A DNA stretch of 64,000 bases from Immersiella caudata (Eukaryota; Ascomycota; Sordariomycetes; Sordariales; Lasiosphaeriaceae), in contig JAULSU010000002.1 in assembly GCA_030512335.1 (NCBI GenBank), positions 744,001 through 808,000 on the forward strand. Reading direction: 5' to 3'. A program made the translations under genes and the position numbers. Positions 33,788 to 46,214 of the stretch are shown here, piece after piece (the first letter of the stretch is position 1; every line of letters begins with the position of its first letter). The notes below the pieces were generated by a model. It searched no databases and had not been told where the DNA came from. It saw only the letters and a list, made by a program, of their open reading frames with translations.

Positions 33788-35774
33788 GGGTAGGTCACCG
33801 ATGTTGTGTGACTAGACAAAAAACGCCGGGGTGCAGGTTGCATCAGTTCTGCATCCGTGGCAGGGGTCGATCAGATGATTTCTGTCGGAGCTTACTCCAT
33901 GCTACGACATTTGCATTTCAGCGGGATGAAGGGATTAGATGGATTTCTGGCTTGCGATGTCATGCAAGCCGCCGTTGTCCATCGTAGCGGTTTGGCGGCT
34001 AGAGCTTTGCGGTTTGCGTACTCTTCTCCTAGATAAAACCCCAGATCTTGGTAGATAGATAGAGCCTAATGAAACCTGCTCCGGGAGGGGACCTCCTCCC
34101 TGGCCGGCTGGTAACGGTAACCCTGCGTTCGACGGTCACCGCCAATACCGACGTGCGACATGGCCCATCGGTTACCGATATACTGTACGGGGGTTACACC
34201 AGAACCAAGGCATTCCACAGCTCTCTCGGTGGTGTCTGTAACTTGTAGACCCTTGCGCCCTGAACCAATGCGGATGCTTTGCTGGTTGAGCTTGTCGCCC
34301 CTGTGCCGCCATCTCGGCTGGAGCTTTGCTGCCCACTGATGTTTTAGGCAAAAGAAGAGAGAAGGTCTTGCTCTTCCATCTTACAACGGCTCCAATTTCA
34401 AGTTTTGGGATCAGGCCAATTTCCAGTTATTTTTAACCGTCTGAATGTGAGCGAAAAAAAAGAAAAGAAAAGAAACGGGAACCAGGCCGGCCCACGTGCA
34501 GGCTGCAAGCCACTGATCGAGTGCCTGGCATCAAAGGTGAGGGCGTTCCAGGTTGGTGGCGGGCAGATGGGGCGTTGGGCTGGACGCCCGACCATTCGTC
34601 GCCTGTGACGTCAATGGCGCACTCTCTTTGGGGAAAAGCAAGGCGTCGGAGGGGGAGCTCTTAAACCGCAGCGCGATGGAGGGAAATTCAGGAACAATGC
34701 TAGATGTGGAAACATGAGCGTGGCATAACGCAACAGAGGTCAAGGTATCCAAATCAGGACGAGCTGCAGATGGAGCAAATACAGAATTGCTGTGCGGATT
34801 ACTGTGTGTAGCCGCAAAGTGCGGTGCGGCGATGGAGTGTGCAGCACCCGTGTGGTGCGAGATTGCGAAGCCGGATTCCCGAGAAGAAGGTCACGATGCA
34901 TGGGTGATACGGTGCAGACCAGGAGAAGCGCGCACGGTGCGGTGGTTACGCTGGCCAGCATCCCGCGCTGGAAACAGGGCAGAGGGGCACCGTGGAGACG
35001 GCGAATTGCGAATTCGAACCGCCCATTTCGGCTGCTTGACAGTGCGCCAGAAGTAGACGGCACACATGCTGGGGCGGGATGACCAAGGCTAGCGTATTCC
35101 CTCCTACCCCGTTTTTGGTTTCTCCATCCAACCTACTCGCAGCCCTTCGAGGAAGCCCATCTAGCACCATTAAACTTCTGCAGGGTCAAACTCGGTACTG
35201 GAAGGTATTACCGTGTGCTGCTTTGCGCCTTGCCGCTGCATCCATCCGAACCCCCAGGTGGCATCGGACGACCACGAGAAAACAAACCCCCCGCACTCGT
35301 CGACCCGTTGCCAACTCCTGCCCGAGGTCACTGTCGCTGGCCCGGCGTGTCTCCATTTCTTGCCCAGGGCAGACTGCGGGACCACCTCAGACCTCCATTT
35401 CGCCTGCCCGAATCCGCTCCTCCGACCAAGGCCACCCGAGGCCACCCCAACCTCCACTGATCCCATTGCCATCTATCGCGCACCACCGCACAGTCGAAAG
35501 CCCCCCAGATCTCCGGCTGCCACAAACCCGGTTATCGTGACGCATTTCCGACTGCAGAATCAGGATCCGCCGGGACCACCCCGCATGCCGGCATTGCGCT
35601 GCCGCCGTCGCTGCCGTTACTGCCGTTACTGCCGATACTGTTCCGCTCCCTGACAGCCCATACCATGTGCGGAACATGACTCTCTCGACGACACGGACGA
35701 CACTTTCTCGACGTGCCCGCGACCCCTGAGTACGCCGCATCCCACCACGATCCTGCTCCCGCGCCGCGGCGACC
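33788..35774. promoter_or_regulatory. Intergenic region between UGM and the group X kinase
   Basis: This 2.0-kb interval lies between genes in the same orientation. The last 700 bases are C-rich on plus, consistent with a leader for the kinase. An imperfect 9-base repeat (CTGCCGTTA, three units) occurs at 35611-35637. I see no supportable gene. Confidence 0.5.
35611..35637 (+). repeat. Imperfect 9-bp tandem repeat
   Basis: Three units of CTGCCGTTA, the last reading CTGCCGATA, follow one another, preceded by related GCTGCCGTC sequence. The tract lies in the probable leader of the group X kinase, about 140 nt before its start. Confidence 0.7.
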
Positions 35775-38700
35775 ATGGATCCCGCCGCGCGGTTGCCCGA
35801 TGATCAGCTTGATGCCCCGTCGCGCATATTCGAGCGTCTGCGCCAGATTGCCGGCTACGACTGGGACGACACCCGGCCGCCGTTCCACACCACCTACGAC
35901 AACTGGCATGTCTACGGCACAAGATTCGTCTCCCCGTACTCGAACGGCGGGAATGGGTCAGCGTCATCGCCGGCCCCATACCACAACCATGTACCCAGCC
36001 CTTCGGCCCAGGCCAGACTCGGCGCCTCCGGTCGACCCTCTCCTTCTGAACGAACGCCCAGCTCCGCACAGAGCGAAACGGGCAGCGAGGTGTCCAACAC
36101 CGTCACGCCGCCAGTCTTCCCACCGCCTCCTGTCATCGATGCCCCGGTTGTGGAGGAGCAGGTGATCGCAAAGGTGTCATACAATGTGCTCCGCGAGGAG
36201 AGGGCTTTCCACATCGCCAGGAGTCTGGTAGCCGGTGCTGACCCCAATGCGCTTCACCTCGGCAAGCCGTTAGATCTTATCCGCCTCGCAGCGCAACCTG
36301 GAGATCGAGGATCGATCGTTGTCGTGGTTTACGAATATCCTGGTCCCAACCATATGTTCAAAATGCTGGACCTTGGCCCGGCCTTTTACTTCGCGGAGAA
36401 ACAAGGGGACAGGTGGATCGCTCGCGGTGACCTAAAGCCCGAGTTAGACCCTCCGGTTACCTTGCAGAGGTTTCTAGACTTTGCCATTGGAGCGACGCAA
36501 TGTCTGGAGACTATCCACCACGGCCAAGGAATCATCCACGGAGAAATACGAGGTGACGCTTTCCACTACAATATCGAGTCGAACAATGTGAAGCTGGTAG
36601 CCTTCGGCTCAGGGCTGAGGTCGTTCGAGCACGGCCTGACCAGCACGGGATGGTCTGCCTTGTCCAAAGAGATGGGTGCCAAAAACAAATTGCAGTATAT
36701 CAGCCCAGAGCAAACAGGACGTATGCCGGCCGAGCCAGATACGCGCACCGACATCTATTCGCTTGGGGTTTTGTTCTGGACTCTACTCACCCAACAGCCT
36801 GTGTTCCAAGGAGAGACACCTCTCGACATCGTCCAAGGCGTTCTGGGTCGCAGGATACCTAACGTCTCCGCCATCCGTATCGACATCCCAGATGTAGTCG
36901 GGAGAATAATACAAAAATGCACCTCCAAAAACGTCGGCGATAGGTACTTTTCGGCCAGCGGGCTTCGATATGACCTAGTTGAGGTGCAAAGGTTGTTAGG
37001 TGACGGCGACTGGCTGTCGTTGAAAGAGTGGCCCATCGCTTCGAGGGACATTTCCTCATTTTTCATGCTCCCGTCGACCATGATAGGACGGGACAAGGAG
37101 AGGGCCGAACTGCTGAAAGTCATCGAGAGAGTGGCAAAGAGTCACGCCATGGGCCAAAAGGCAGGCACAAATCGCTTTTCTGATGGATCAAGTTTATCGA
37201 ATGAGCATCTTGATGGCCACGAGGGTTCCAGCGACGGCGCTAGCTCTGCCGATGGGACGAATCGGCAAAGCGGTTCATTTACACAGACAGTCGTCTCGGA
37301 AACCAAGTGGAAGAACAGTTTTTTCCCTGGGACGCTCGTCACCGACACGGCAACCGTGTCCGGAGACACAATCTCATCAGCCAACTCAGCTCTCTCAGGA
37401 GGTCGCACTGCTCGGCCGTGGGATCGTCAGCAAAGCGTCTACTCTTTCGATGCGGTGAGCTTCGGGGATGGCGCCCCCGCCGAATCATCGCCACGACACA
37501 GCGCTGTGACGACCACGGATTCTTCATCTAGCCTGTCACGGCAGCTCGGGTCGGCCAAATTTAGGAGACAAGGCCACTGCGAGATTGTGACGATCGAAGG
37601 CGCTGGTGGCCTTGGAAAGAGCTGTCTGGTCAACTCCATCCTGCCAGATGTCCGTAGAAGAGGTTATTGCGCAACAGCCAAATTCGACACCGCCAGGAGA
37701 ACAGCTTTCGGGCCGTTGCTAAAGCTCTTGTCGTCACTGTTTCGACAGGTCTGGGGCGAGAGGAATACCGAGACACCTTTTCACCAAGCGCTGAAGCAAT
37801 ACGTTCGGCCTGTATGGCCGATGTTGCACAAGGTTCTCGGTCTGCCAGAATTCCTTCTAGGACCTGTTGACGGATCTCTAGCGCGATCAGCCTCCGGTGC
37901 ACAGGGGACGCGGCCCAACCTCAAGAGGCGTGGTTCGTCGCCCGAGATGTCCGGCTCGTCGACACTGAGGGGTTCGCCAAAGCTGCCCGCGAACAGCTCG
38001 CAAGAGTTTCTCAGGGCCGGTGCTTCGACCAAGACAATACGGCTGATGAACACCTTCCTCGATGTTCTCAGAATGTTTACTCATCACAAATTTATCTGTT
38101 TCTGTCTCGACGATCTCCATTTCGCCGACGACGAATCTCTGGAGCTCATCACTCAAATCATCGCAGCGAGGCTGAAGATGGTCATCATCATGACCTATCG
38201 CCCGGAGGAACTCTCACCGGAGAAGGTGCACAAAATTATCAGCCCACCTAAATCCGAGGATTTCCCCAGAGTTGGAGCCCCCCTCGTCACAAAGATCATG
38301 CTCGCCCCGCTCAACGAAGAGGACATAGTTCAGTACGTTTCGGCGACGCTGAGCCTCACCAAGGAAGATGTTCTCCCTTTGGCCTTGGTCATTCAATCCA
38401 AGACTGCTGGCAATCCGTTCTACATGCGAGAAATGCTCACCGCCGGCCACCGGAAAAAATGCATCTGGTATGACTACCACAACGGCCATTGGAAGTATGA
38501 TCTCGATCGTCTCTTCGAGCAATTTCAAGGCGAGCAAGACTACGACGTGCTAGACACAGCGTTTATCACGCGCCGCTTGAGCGAACTTCCCGCGAGCTCA
38601 AGGTGTATACTGGCCTGGGGCGCGCTCTTGGGGCAGTCGTTTTCCTTCCAGCTGGTCTGCAGATTGATGGACGGGGAATTCCACTTTGTTGACGACTCCT

Positions 38701-41700
38701 GCATGGATGGGGCTGCCCTGCCACCACCGCCTACCCAGGAGGACGCCGTTGCCGGGCTCAACGCCGCTTTGCAAGCTTGCATCATTGTCCCAAGCGACCG
38801 AGATGACCGGTTCCGTTTCGCACACGACCGGTATATTCAGGCAGCGTCAGCCCTCAAAGAGTGCAATGCCCGCAAGATGCACTTTGTCATTGCGCAGACC
38901 CTCCTCATACACTACAGCAACGAGCGGAGCCTCAGGGACAGTAGTGCCTCTCACATCTGTGAGTCTGTGGATATCATCAAGAAGCAAGTACCGCAGCGCA
39001 TGTCCTACCGCAAGCTTCTGTTCGAGTGCGCCCAGGATGCTACCGAAAGCGGTGCTAGGTCCACCGCCGCAAAATACTACAGCAACGCCCTCGCTCTCTT
39101 GCAGTCCAATCCTTGGGAAGACGGCATCGAAGATGTTTCCTACGAGGAAAGTCTGCAGCTCCACCTACAGGCTGCCGAGTGCTACCTCTACATGGGGCAC
39201 CAAAGCGCCGGCAACATGCTCCTTCGGACCATATTTGACCACGCGAGAACCGCCCTCGACAAGGCTCCGGCTTGGGTTCTGCAGTCCAGAATATTTGCCC
39301 AAAGTGGCGATTCGGCCCAAGCGCTGGACTGCCTCCGACAATGTCTGGTGGCCATCGACGTGCCTCTTGACGAGCACCCTACTTTCGAAAAATTGGACCA
39401 ACAGTTCGAACAGCTTTCTATCAAGATACAGACAATGGACCGAAATAGTGTCCTCTGTCCCCGTGTGCCTAGCGACCCGGTGCTTGCCTCGTTGGGCGCA
39501 GTTCTGGCAGAAACGACCAGCGCCGGGTGGTGGTGCGACTGTATATACTTCTATCAGCTGACCCTTGTCATGGTGCAGACGCATTTCGAGCGCGGAGAGT
39601 ATCCGCAGTCCAGCATGGCTTTCCTCAACATGGCTATGGTCGCTCTCGGCCGTTTCAATATGGTCCAGTTTGCGGTCGACCTCTCTGCATACTGCCTTGA
39701 GCTTCTTGAAAAGCATCGGGACCCTTTCTCGATGGCCCGTGGCTATATGATTTACGCAAACTTCGTGGGCCACATTCAATACCCCATCGGCGTCACAGTA
39801 ACTCAGCTCGAGGGAACCGCCGACTACGCGGTGGCTGCTGGGGACCGAATATCCGCCATTCTTAGCAATGGGCTCTCAGCGCAACTCAAATTCTTTGCCA
39901 GTGAGAATTGCTCTGATCTGGAGGCATTCTGCCAATACTGCTGCGAAGAGGTTCCAAACTGGCACCTCGACACACGAGGAGGCACGCTTCTCATTACTGT
40001 GAGACAGGTTTGCCGGGCCTTGCAAGGGAAGACTCGGGCGTCGAATCCGCTCGAGGTCATGAGCGATGAGCAACACGATGCTGTGACGTACAAAAACTGG
40101 CTCAAAGCTCACACCAATAACAACGGCAGGTCAGTCTTGATTTACGAGTGTATGGAGATAGTGCCCTTGTTTCTGTACGGGCATTACCAGGAAGCATTGA
40201 ATATTGGCAAAACCTGTTTCGAGAACTCGTCCCTGCTGTGGTCGGCCCGGCTTACAAGGTTGACAATGCTCTTTTATGGTCTCGCACTCGCAGGTGTGGT
40301 TCTTCGCCAGCAACAGGATCCCAGACCTCCTGGGGAAGGCTTCAAGTCGCAGGTCGAAGACACCGTTCGACGCATAGGGGAACTCAACAAGAAGATCAAG
40401 GACTGGCAGGTCGTTAATAACGTCAACTACCTTTCTTGGTCCAAGTTGCTTGACGCACAAATCTCCGAGATCCTCGGCGACCACGGCACTGCTATCAGGC
40501 AATACGAAGAAGCCTTGGATCACGCCTCGGAGCACAACTTTACTTTCGAGGAGGCGCTTGGAAACTATCTCATGGCCAATATTTTTATTCGAAATGCTGC
40601 TAGGCGTTCCGCTCGATCTGCTCTCCGCGATGCTGTCAGCCTCTACCGGCAGTTTGGAGCAACTGGTATCGCGGACCGCATCGAAGAGGAGCACAGCCTC
40701 CTGCTCCACGGGCCGATTCGAAACCCTCGCACTGCCGAGGTCGGAGTACAGACGGATTTCTCTAGTGAGGCTGCGTCTGTCCAGTACCGGGCGGTCGACG
40801 GTGAAGGAGTGGACGATGGTCAGCAAACTACGCAGGCCGCCATAGCCGCCCTTAAAGGGGAACGCATGTCGGCCTGGAGGGGATCTATGCAGCCCGAAGC
40901 CGGGGCTGGGCTCCCTGCGCTCGACATGATTGACTTGCACGCCATCCTTGTGTCATCGCAGGTCATCTCATCGGTGCTACGGGTTGACGAGCTGCTTAAG
41001 ACCATGTGCGACGTGATTCTGCAAACTTGCAGCGGTTCGGCGACGCTAGCCGCCATCATCGTGCAGGACGAAGGTACCGCAGACTGGTGCGTTGCTGCCA
41101 GTGGGGATCCGGAGAAAGGCGCCGAAGCGCACATCCCTGGCATGCCCCTCAGCGGCACCCATCTCGTGGCCGAGAACGTCATTCTCTATTGCACCCGCTT
41201 CCGCGAGGTTGTCTTCCTACGGGATCTCGTCAGCGACGAGAGATTCGGCAACGTGAGCGATCATTGGCTCCGACGGAATCCCCTCAGCAAAGCTGTCATC
41301 GCGATTCCCATCTGCCATGGATCGAAGCCGCTGCTTGGAGTCCTGTACCTCGAGGGTGTCCCTGGTTCCTTTACAGATCGCAACGTCACTGTCCTCCAGC
41401 TTCTCGTCAATCAGATCGGCATCAGCTACTCGAATGCGCTCGCCATGAAGGCTGTCGAAAAGGTCTCTGCGGAAAACGTCTCAATGGTGGCGTTGCAAAA
41501 ACGGGCTCTGGCAAAAGCAATCGAGGCTGAAACAAAAGCAAAAAATGCAGAGGCCGAGGCTATCCGGAACGTCAAGCTCGCCGAGGAAGCCGCCAAGGCC
41601 AAAGGCATCTTCCTTGCCAACGTCTCTCACGAGCTGCGCACGCCGCTGAATGGCGTGATCGGCAATTCGGAGCTACTCCGGGACAGCAACCTCACCAAGG

Positions 41701-43255
41701 AGCAACTTGAAATGGCCGATTCCATCCGACTATCAGCGGACCTTTTGCTGACGGTCATCAATGACATTCTCGATTTCTCGCGGATGGAGGCAGACAAGAT
41801 GAAACTCTACATCATTGCGTTCAATCCCGAAGAGATGGTCCGTGAGGTTGTCCGCGCCGTATCGTACAGCAACAGGGAGAAGACATCTAAGAAGAACGTT
41901 AAGATCGTCCAGGATATTAACCTGCCGCCGATACTGATCTATGGGGACCCTATCCGCCTGCACCAAGTTCTCGGCAATCTGATCGGGAACAGCCTCAAAT
42001 TTACTGATGACGGGTCTATCACTATTGGCGCGCGGATCGACTCGGAGACCCAGGATACGGCGACACTGACATTCTGGGTCAAGGACACCGGCATCGGCAT
42101 CTCATCGCAGCAACTGGAAAACCTATTCCAGCCGTTCAGCCAAGCCGATGCGAGCACGGCCAGAAAATATGGCGGCAGCGGGCTGGGTCTGAGCATCTGC
42201 AAGTCGCTCATCGAGACGATGATGAAGGGAAAGATCCGGTTGGAGAGCCAAGAAAATGTCGGAACCACAGCCTGGTTCACGGTTGTGTTCGACAAGGCCA
42301 AGCCTGAGGTGCTTGCGGGAGAAGCCCAAGGCCCAACTAGCCCTGCTCAGCTGGAGCCGGTCCGACCTAGATCGTCGTCCGTTCTCCATGCCCCCGAGCG
42401 TCTGCTGCCGGCAAGCTACATCGACCTCTCCAAGATACCCAAGGAAGAGTTGCAGATATGCATAGCTGAGGACAACGCCATCAACGCGAAGATTGCGATG
42501 CAATACATGCAGCGGCTAGGGTACCCTCACGTCGACACGTACGAAAACGGCCTTAAGGCGGTCGAGGGGTTGCGTGAAATGGCGAAGAAAGGGACACCCT
42601 ACCACATCATCCTGATGGATGTGCAAATGCCAGTTCTGGATGGTTATGAGGCGACCAAGCTGCTGCGTGCAGACCCACTGGATGCGGTGCGCAAGATCCT
42701 GGTGATTGCTATGACGGCATCGGCGATCCAAGGAGACCGCGAGAAGTGTCTGGCGGCGGGTATGAATGACTACCTCGCCAAGCCAGTTCGGTCCGATGTG
42801 CTCAAGAAAAAACTAGAAGCATACTTGGGCACCCAGGTATGTCATCTGATGCTTGCGATTAGATGAGACGAACTAACCGTTAGATGCAGTACCCAGTAGA
42901 CCACAAGCGGACAAACAGCACTTCCAGCGCTACATCTTCTACGCCCTCACCTCCTACCAACGGCGCTCTGACTCCGTCCCCCAGCATAGCTTTTACAGCC
43001 ACCGTCAGGGACGGTATGGTGGACGGCCACGCTGGGTTTGCCAACCGGGTATCGAGCGAAACGATCAAATCGGATGCGCCATCATTGAGCGAAACGACGA
43101 GCAGCGGAAAACGGCAGCTTAGGAAGCTCACTAAGAATAGGAATCCCAGTGAAACCGCGCTGGACAAGTCGAAGGCGGTGCTTCAGAAGAAGAACTCGCG
43201 TGGTCAGAATGGGGATGGACAGGGGGCGAATGCGGTCCCGGGCCTGGGCGGGTGA
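35775..43255 (+). CDS. Group X hybrid histidine kinase (pseudokinase-AAA-GAF-HK-REC)
   Basis: Very large cytoplasmic sensor of the S. pombe Mak2/Mak3 (Phk1/Phk2) and Candida Chk1 type, linked in yeasts to peroxide sensing and cell-wall or cell-cycle control. Exons 35775-42836 and 42884-43255 give about 2,477 aa; the intron is only 47 nt and the acceptor could instead be at 42889 (two residues fewer). Order: disordered N-terminus; protein-kinase-like domain (about 145-420); AAA/STAND ATPase with Walker A GAGGLGKS (609-616) and CLDDLHFADD (about 775); long helical TPR-like middle (about 1070-1640); GAF (about 1725-1870); coiled coil; HisKA VSHELRTPLNG (His1952); HATPase with DTGIGIS and GGSGLGLS; REC with Asp2282 (ILMDVQMP) and KPVR; Ser/Thr-rich tail of about 120 residues. 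The kinase-like domain lacks the HRD Asp (HGEIRGD) and DFG (AFGS). Confidence 0.94.
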
Positions 43256-44018
43256 GGCCGACGGGGGCGGGCGGGTGGGCATGATTTATCGACTTGAGCA
43301 ATGGGCAACCCGGGCGCATGGGTTGGCGGCTGGAATGGAATGGATGGGTTCTGGGATTTTCTTGTGTTCTCGTCTCCCTCGCATCTTTGCTCACATTTGC
43401 TGCTGGATGGGTGGGAACTCCCCTTGCATTTTTCAACTCTGTTTCTGCGTAGATACCTTGGAATGCATGATGGACCTTGTTGGAGGGAGACGGGGGCAAG
43501 CGTTGTAACAAGCCGGCGGTCCCGTTTTGGGTTTTGTTTCCCACCGAAACTTTTAAACATAGCATGGTTATGTGTAATGACATGTCATAGAGGATTATGG
43601 GAGGGCAGACAATGAAATACCACGCAGATACCCCCACATTTCAACACGGTAGCCTCGCGCAATGGTAAAGTGAAGTTGGGCTGAGGTTGTTCGAGGCTCA
43701 AAATGATGTGTATTGATTGGCTGCATCAGCGAACGGCGAAAGACAAGGCGTTCTCCAGGGCCCCGCCACAAAGTTGTTCCGCCCCAGCCGTGTGGGACCC
43801 ACTTTTGGAGCTTGGGCGGCGGAATTCTGAACTTTTCGGGGCCCCAGCATCCCACCTTTGAGAAGCTGCCTGCGGCGAACCGACAGAACACCGCCTAGAG
43901 CCCCTCTCCTTGCACGAAGCCTCCGTTTCCGGTTTTCCTCCGCCAGCACCGACTTCTATTTTAAACAACAAAAGAGGTACTCATTTTAGGCAAGAAAACG
44001 CACACAAAAACCGGCAAG
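43256..44018. promoter_or_regulatory. Intergenic region between the group X kinase and CCT3
   Basis: This 763-nt interval must contain the kinase 3' UTR and the CCT3 promoter. No supportable gene and no strong repeat is visible. Confidence 0.5.
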
Positions 44019-46017
44019 ATGCAGGCGCCTGTGCTGGTGATGAGTACGTTGCTCCCGCTGCCCTGGTTTCGATATGCCCCGCTCTGGACATATTTGCTGA
44101 TGGAACCCGTGCTTCGCAGACACCAACAGCGGTGAGAGGCAGACTGGGCGGAAGGCCCAGTTGTCCAACATCGCCGCTGCTAAGACGTGAATACTCCCCG
44201 TTTCCTTTGCCGCGTTGCAGGACCCCGCCCCCGCCGCGAGCTCGGGTGTCGAAGCTAACATGGGTGGAAAAACAGTGTCGCCGATATTATCAGGTCATGC
44301 CTGGGGCCCAAGGCCATGCTCAAGATGCTGCTCGATCCCATGGGCGGTATTGTGCTTACGAACGACGGCCATGCTATCCTGCGCGAGATCGAGGTGTCGC
44401 ACCCCGCAGCGAAGAGCATGATCGAGCTGAGCCGGACCCAGGACGAGGAGGTGGGCGACGGGACTACGACTGTTATCATTTTGGGTGAGCAATACACGCT
44501 GCTGTGCATATGGGAGGGAATCTGACAACTGGTGTGTTGCAGCTGGCGAGATTCTGGCACAGGCGCTTCCTCAACTCGAGCGCAACATCCACCCCGTTGT
44601 TATCATCTCGGCCTTTAAGCGCGCCCTCAAGGATGCGCTCGAGATCGTCGACGAAATCTCCCTCCCGATCGATATCAACGATGACCAGGCCATGGCTCAG
44701 CTGATCTCGTCGTCTATCGGCACAAAGTTTGTCTCGCGGTGGTCGCAGCTCATGTGCAGTCTGGCGCTCAAGGCCGTGCGCACCGTCGCATGGGAGGTTG
44801 GCAATGGCAAGCGCGAGGTTGACATCAAGCGGTACGCGCGTATTGAGAAGGTGCCTGGCGGCGAGATCGAGGACAGCCGCGTGCTTGACGGCGTCATGCT
44901 CAATAAGGACATCACCCACCCGAAGATGCGCCGCAGAATTGAGAACCCGCGTATTATTTTGCTGGATTGCCCCCTCGAGTACAAGAAGGGCGAATCGCAG
45001 ACAAACATTGAGATTACCAAGGAGGAGGACTGGAACCGCATTCTGCAGATCGAGGAGGAGCAGGTCAAGTCCATGTGCGAGTCCATCTTGGCGCTCAACC
45101 CAGATCTCGTCATCACAGAAAAGGGTGTCTCAGGTGGGTCACGGGTGCTCCCGGGGTTTATGCCACATGCCCATGCTAACCGATGCAGATCTCGCACAAC
45201 ATTACCTCATGAAGTCAAACGTTACAGCTCTCCGTCGTGTGCGCAAGACCGACAACAACCGGATAGCCAGAGCAACAGGCGCTACGATTGTAAACCGGGT
45301 GGAGGACCTTCAAGAATCCGATGTCGGCACACAGTGCGGCCTCTTTGAGATTGAGAAGATTGGAGACGAATACTTCACCTTCCTCACAAAGTGCCAGTCG
45401 CCCAAGGCATGCACAGTGCTCCTCAGGGGGCCGTCCAAGGACGTGCTCAACGAGATCGAGCGGAACCTGCACGATGCCATGGGTGTGGCCCGCAACGTCA
45501 TGTTCCACCCCAGGTTATCGCCGGGTGGTGGCGCAACTGAGATGGCCGTTTCGGTCAGGTTAGCGCAAAAGGCAAAGAGCATCGAGGGCGTCCAGCAGTG
45601 GCCGTACAAGGCCGTCGCAGAGGCACTTGAGGTGATCCCGCGGACGCTCATTCAGAACGCGGGCAAGAGCCCCGTCAGGGTGCTTACCGATCTCCGTGCC
45701 AAGCACGCTGAGGGTAAGAGCTCTTGGGGTATCAACGGCGACACTGGCGCGCTTGTGGATATGAAGGACTACGGCGTGTGGGAGCCTGAGGCGATCAAGG
45801 TGCAGAGCTTGAAGACGGCGATCGAGGTACGTTCTGGTTTTCTTGTGATGAATTTTAGCATTATGACGCTATCTGCTCTCGCCTGTCGTCTCAACTTGAG
45901 AGCTTACACTAACCCTTTCTCCAGGCCGCTTGTCTTTTGCTGAGAGTAGATGATATTTGCAGCGCCAGAAAGGCGCAGCCGGGCGTTGGCACCGGTGGCG
46001 GTGGAACCGACGAATAA
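44019..46017 (+). CDS. CCT3: T-complex chaperonin subunit gamma (CCT3)
   Basis: One of eight subunits of the cytosolic TRiC/CCT chaperonin that folds actin, tubulin and WD40 proteins using ATP. Six exons, 44019-44043, 44120-44186, 44276-44484, 44543-45133, 45189-45826 and 45925-46017, encode 540 aa, close to the usual size. Introns are 55-98 nt and all restore frame. The first exon is 25 nt (MQAPVLVM), joined to NTNSGERQTGRKAQLSNIAAAKT. Landmarks are LGPKAMLKMLLDPMGGIVLTNDG, the nucleotide-binding GDGTTT near residue 92, KREVDIKRYARIEKVPGG (gamma-specific), DITHPKMRRRIENPRI, LRRVRKTDNNRIARATGA, HPRLSPGGGATEM and the C-terminal TAIEAACLLLRVDDIC. The last exon ends in a Gly-rich tail, as in other CCT subunits. 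It is convergent with the PRKRIP1-like gene; the stops are 197 nt apart. Confidence 0.96.
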
Positions 46018-46214
46018 GGCGGAAGAATTAAAAGGGGTGGTAAATAGACCCGGGCTCAAAACGGTCTGGCGAGGGGTTAATCAGGAGGCTCGGGCGATAT
46101 AGTGCATCAGCCACAACCAGCGCCGTCCCTCCTCCTTCCCGGCATCTGTGCAATGCTAGATAGACCTTTGCCACGGTAGATAAAAACGGGTATCTTGTCG
46201 GATGCCCCACGCTC
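46018..46214. other. Short convergent 3' region of CCT3 and the PRKRIP1-like gene
   Basis: Only 197 nt separate the two stop codons, so the two transcripts probably overlap at their 3' ends. Nothing else is seen. Confidence 0.5.
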
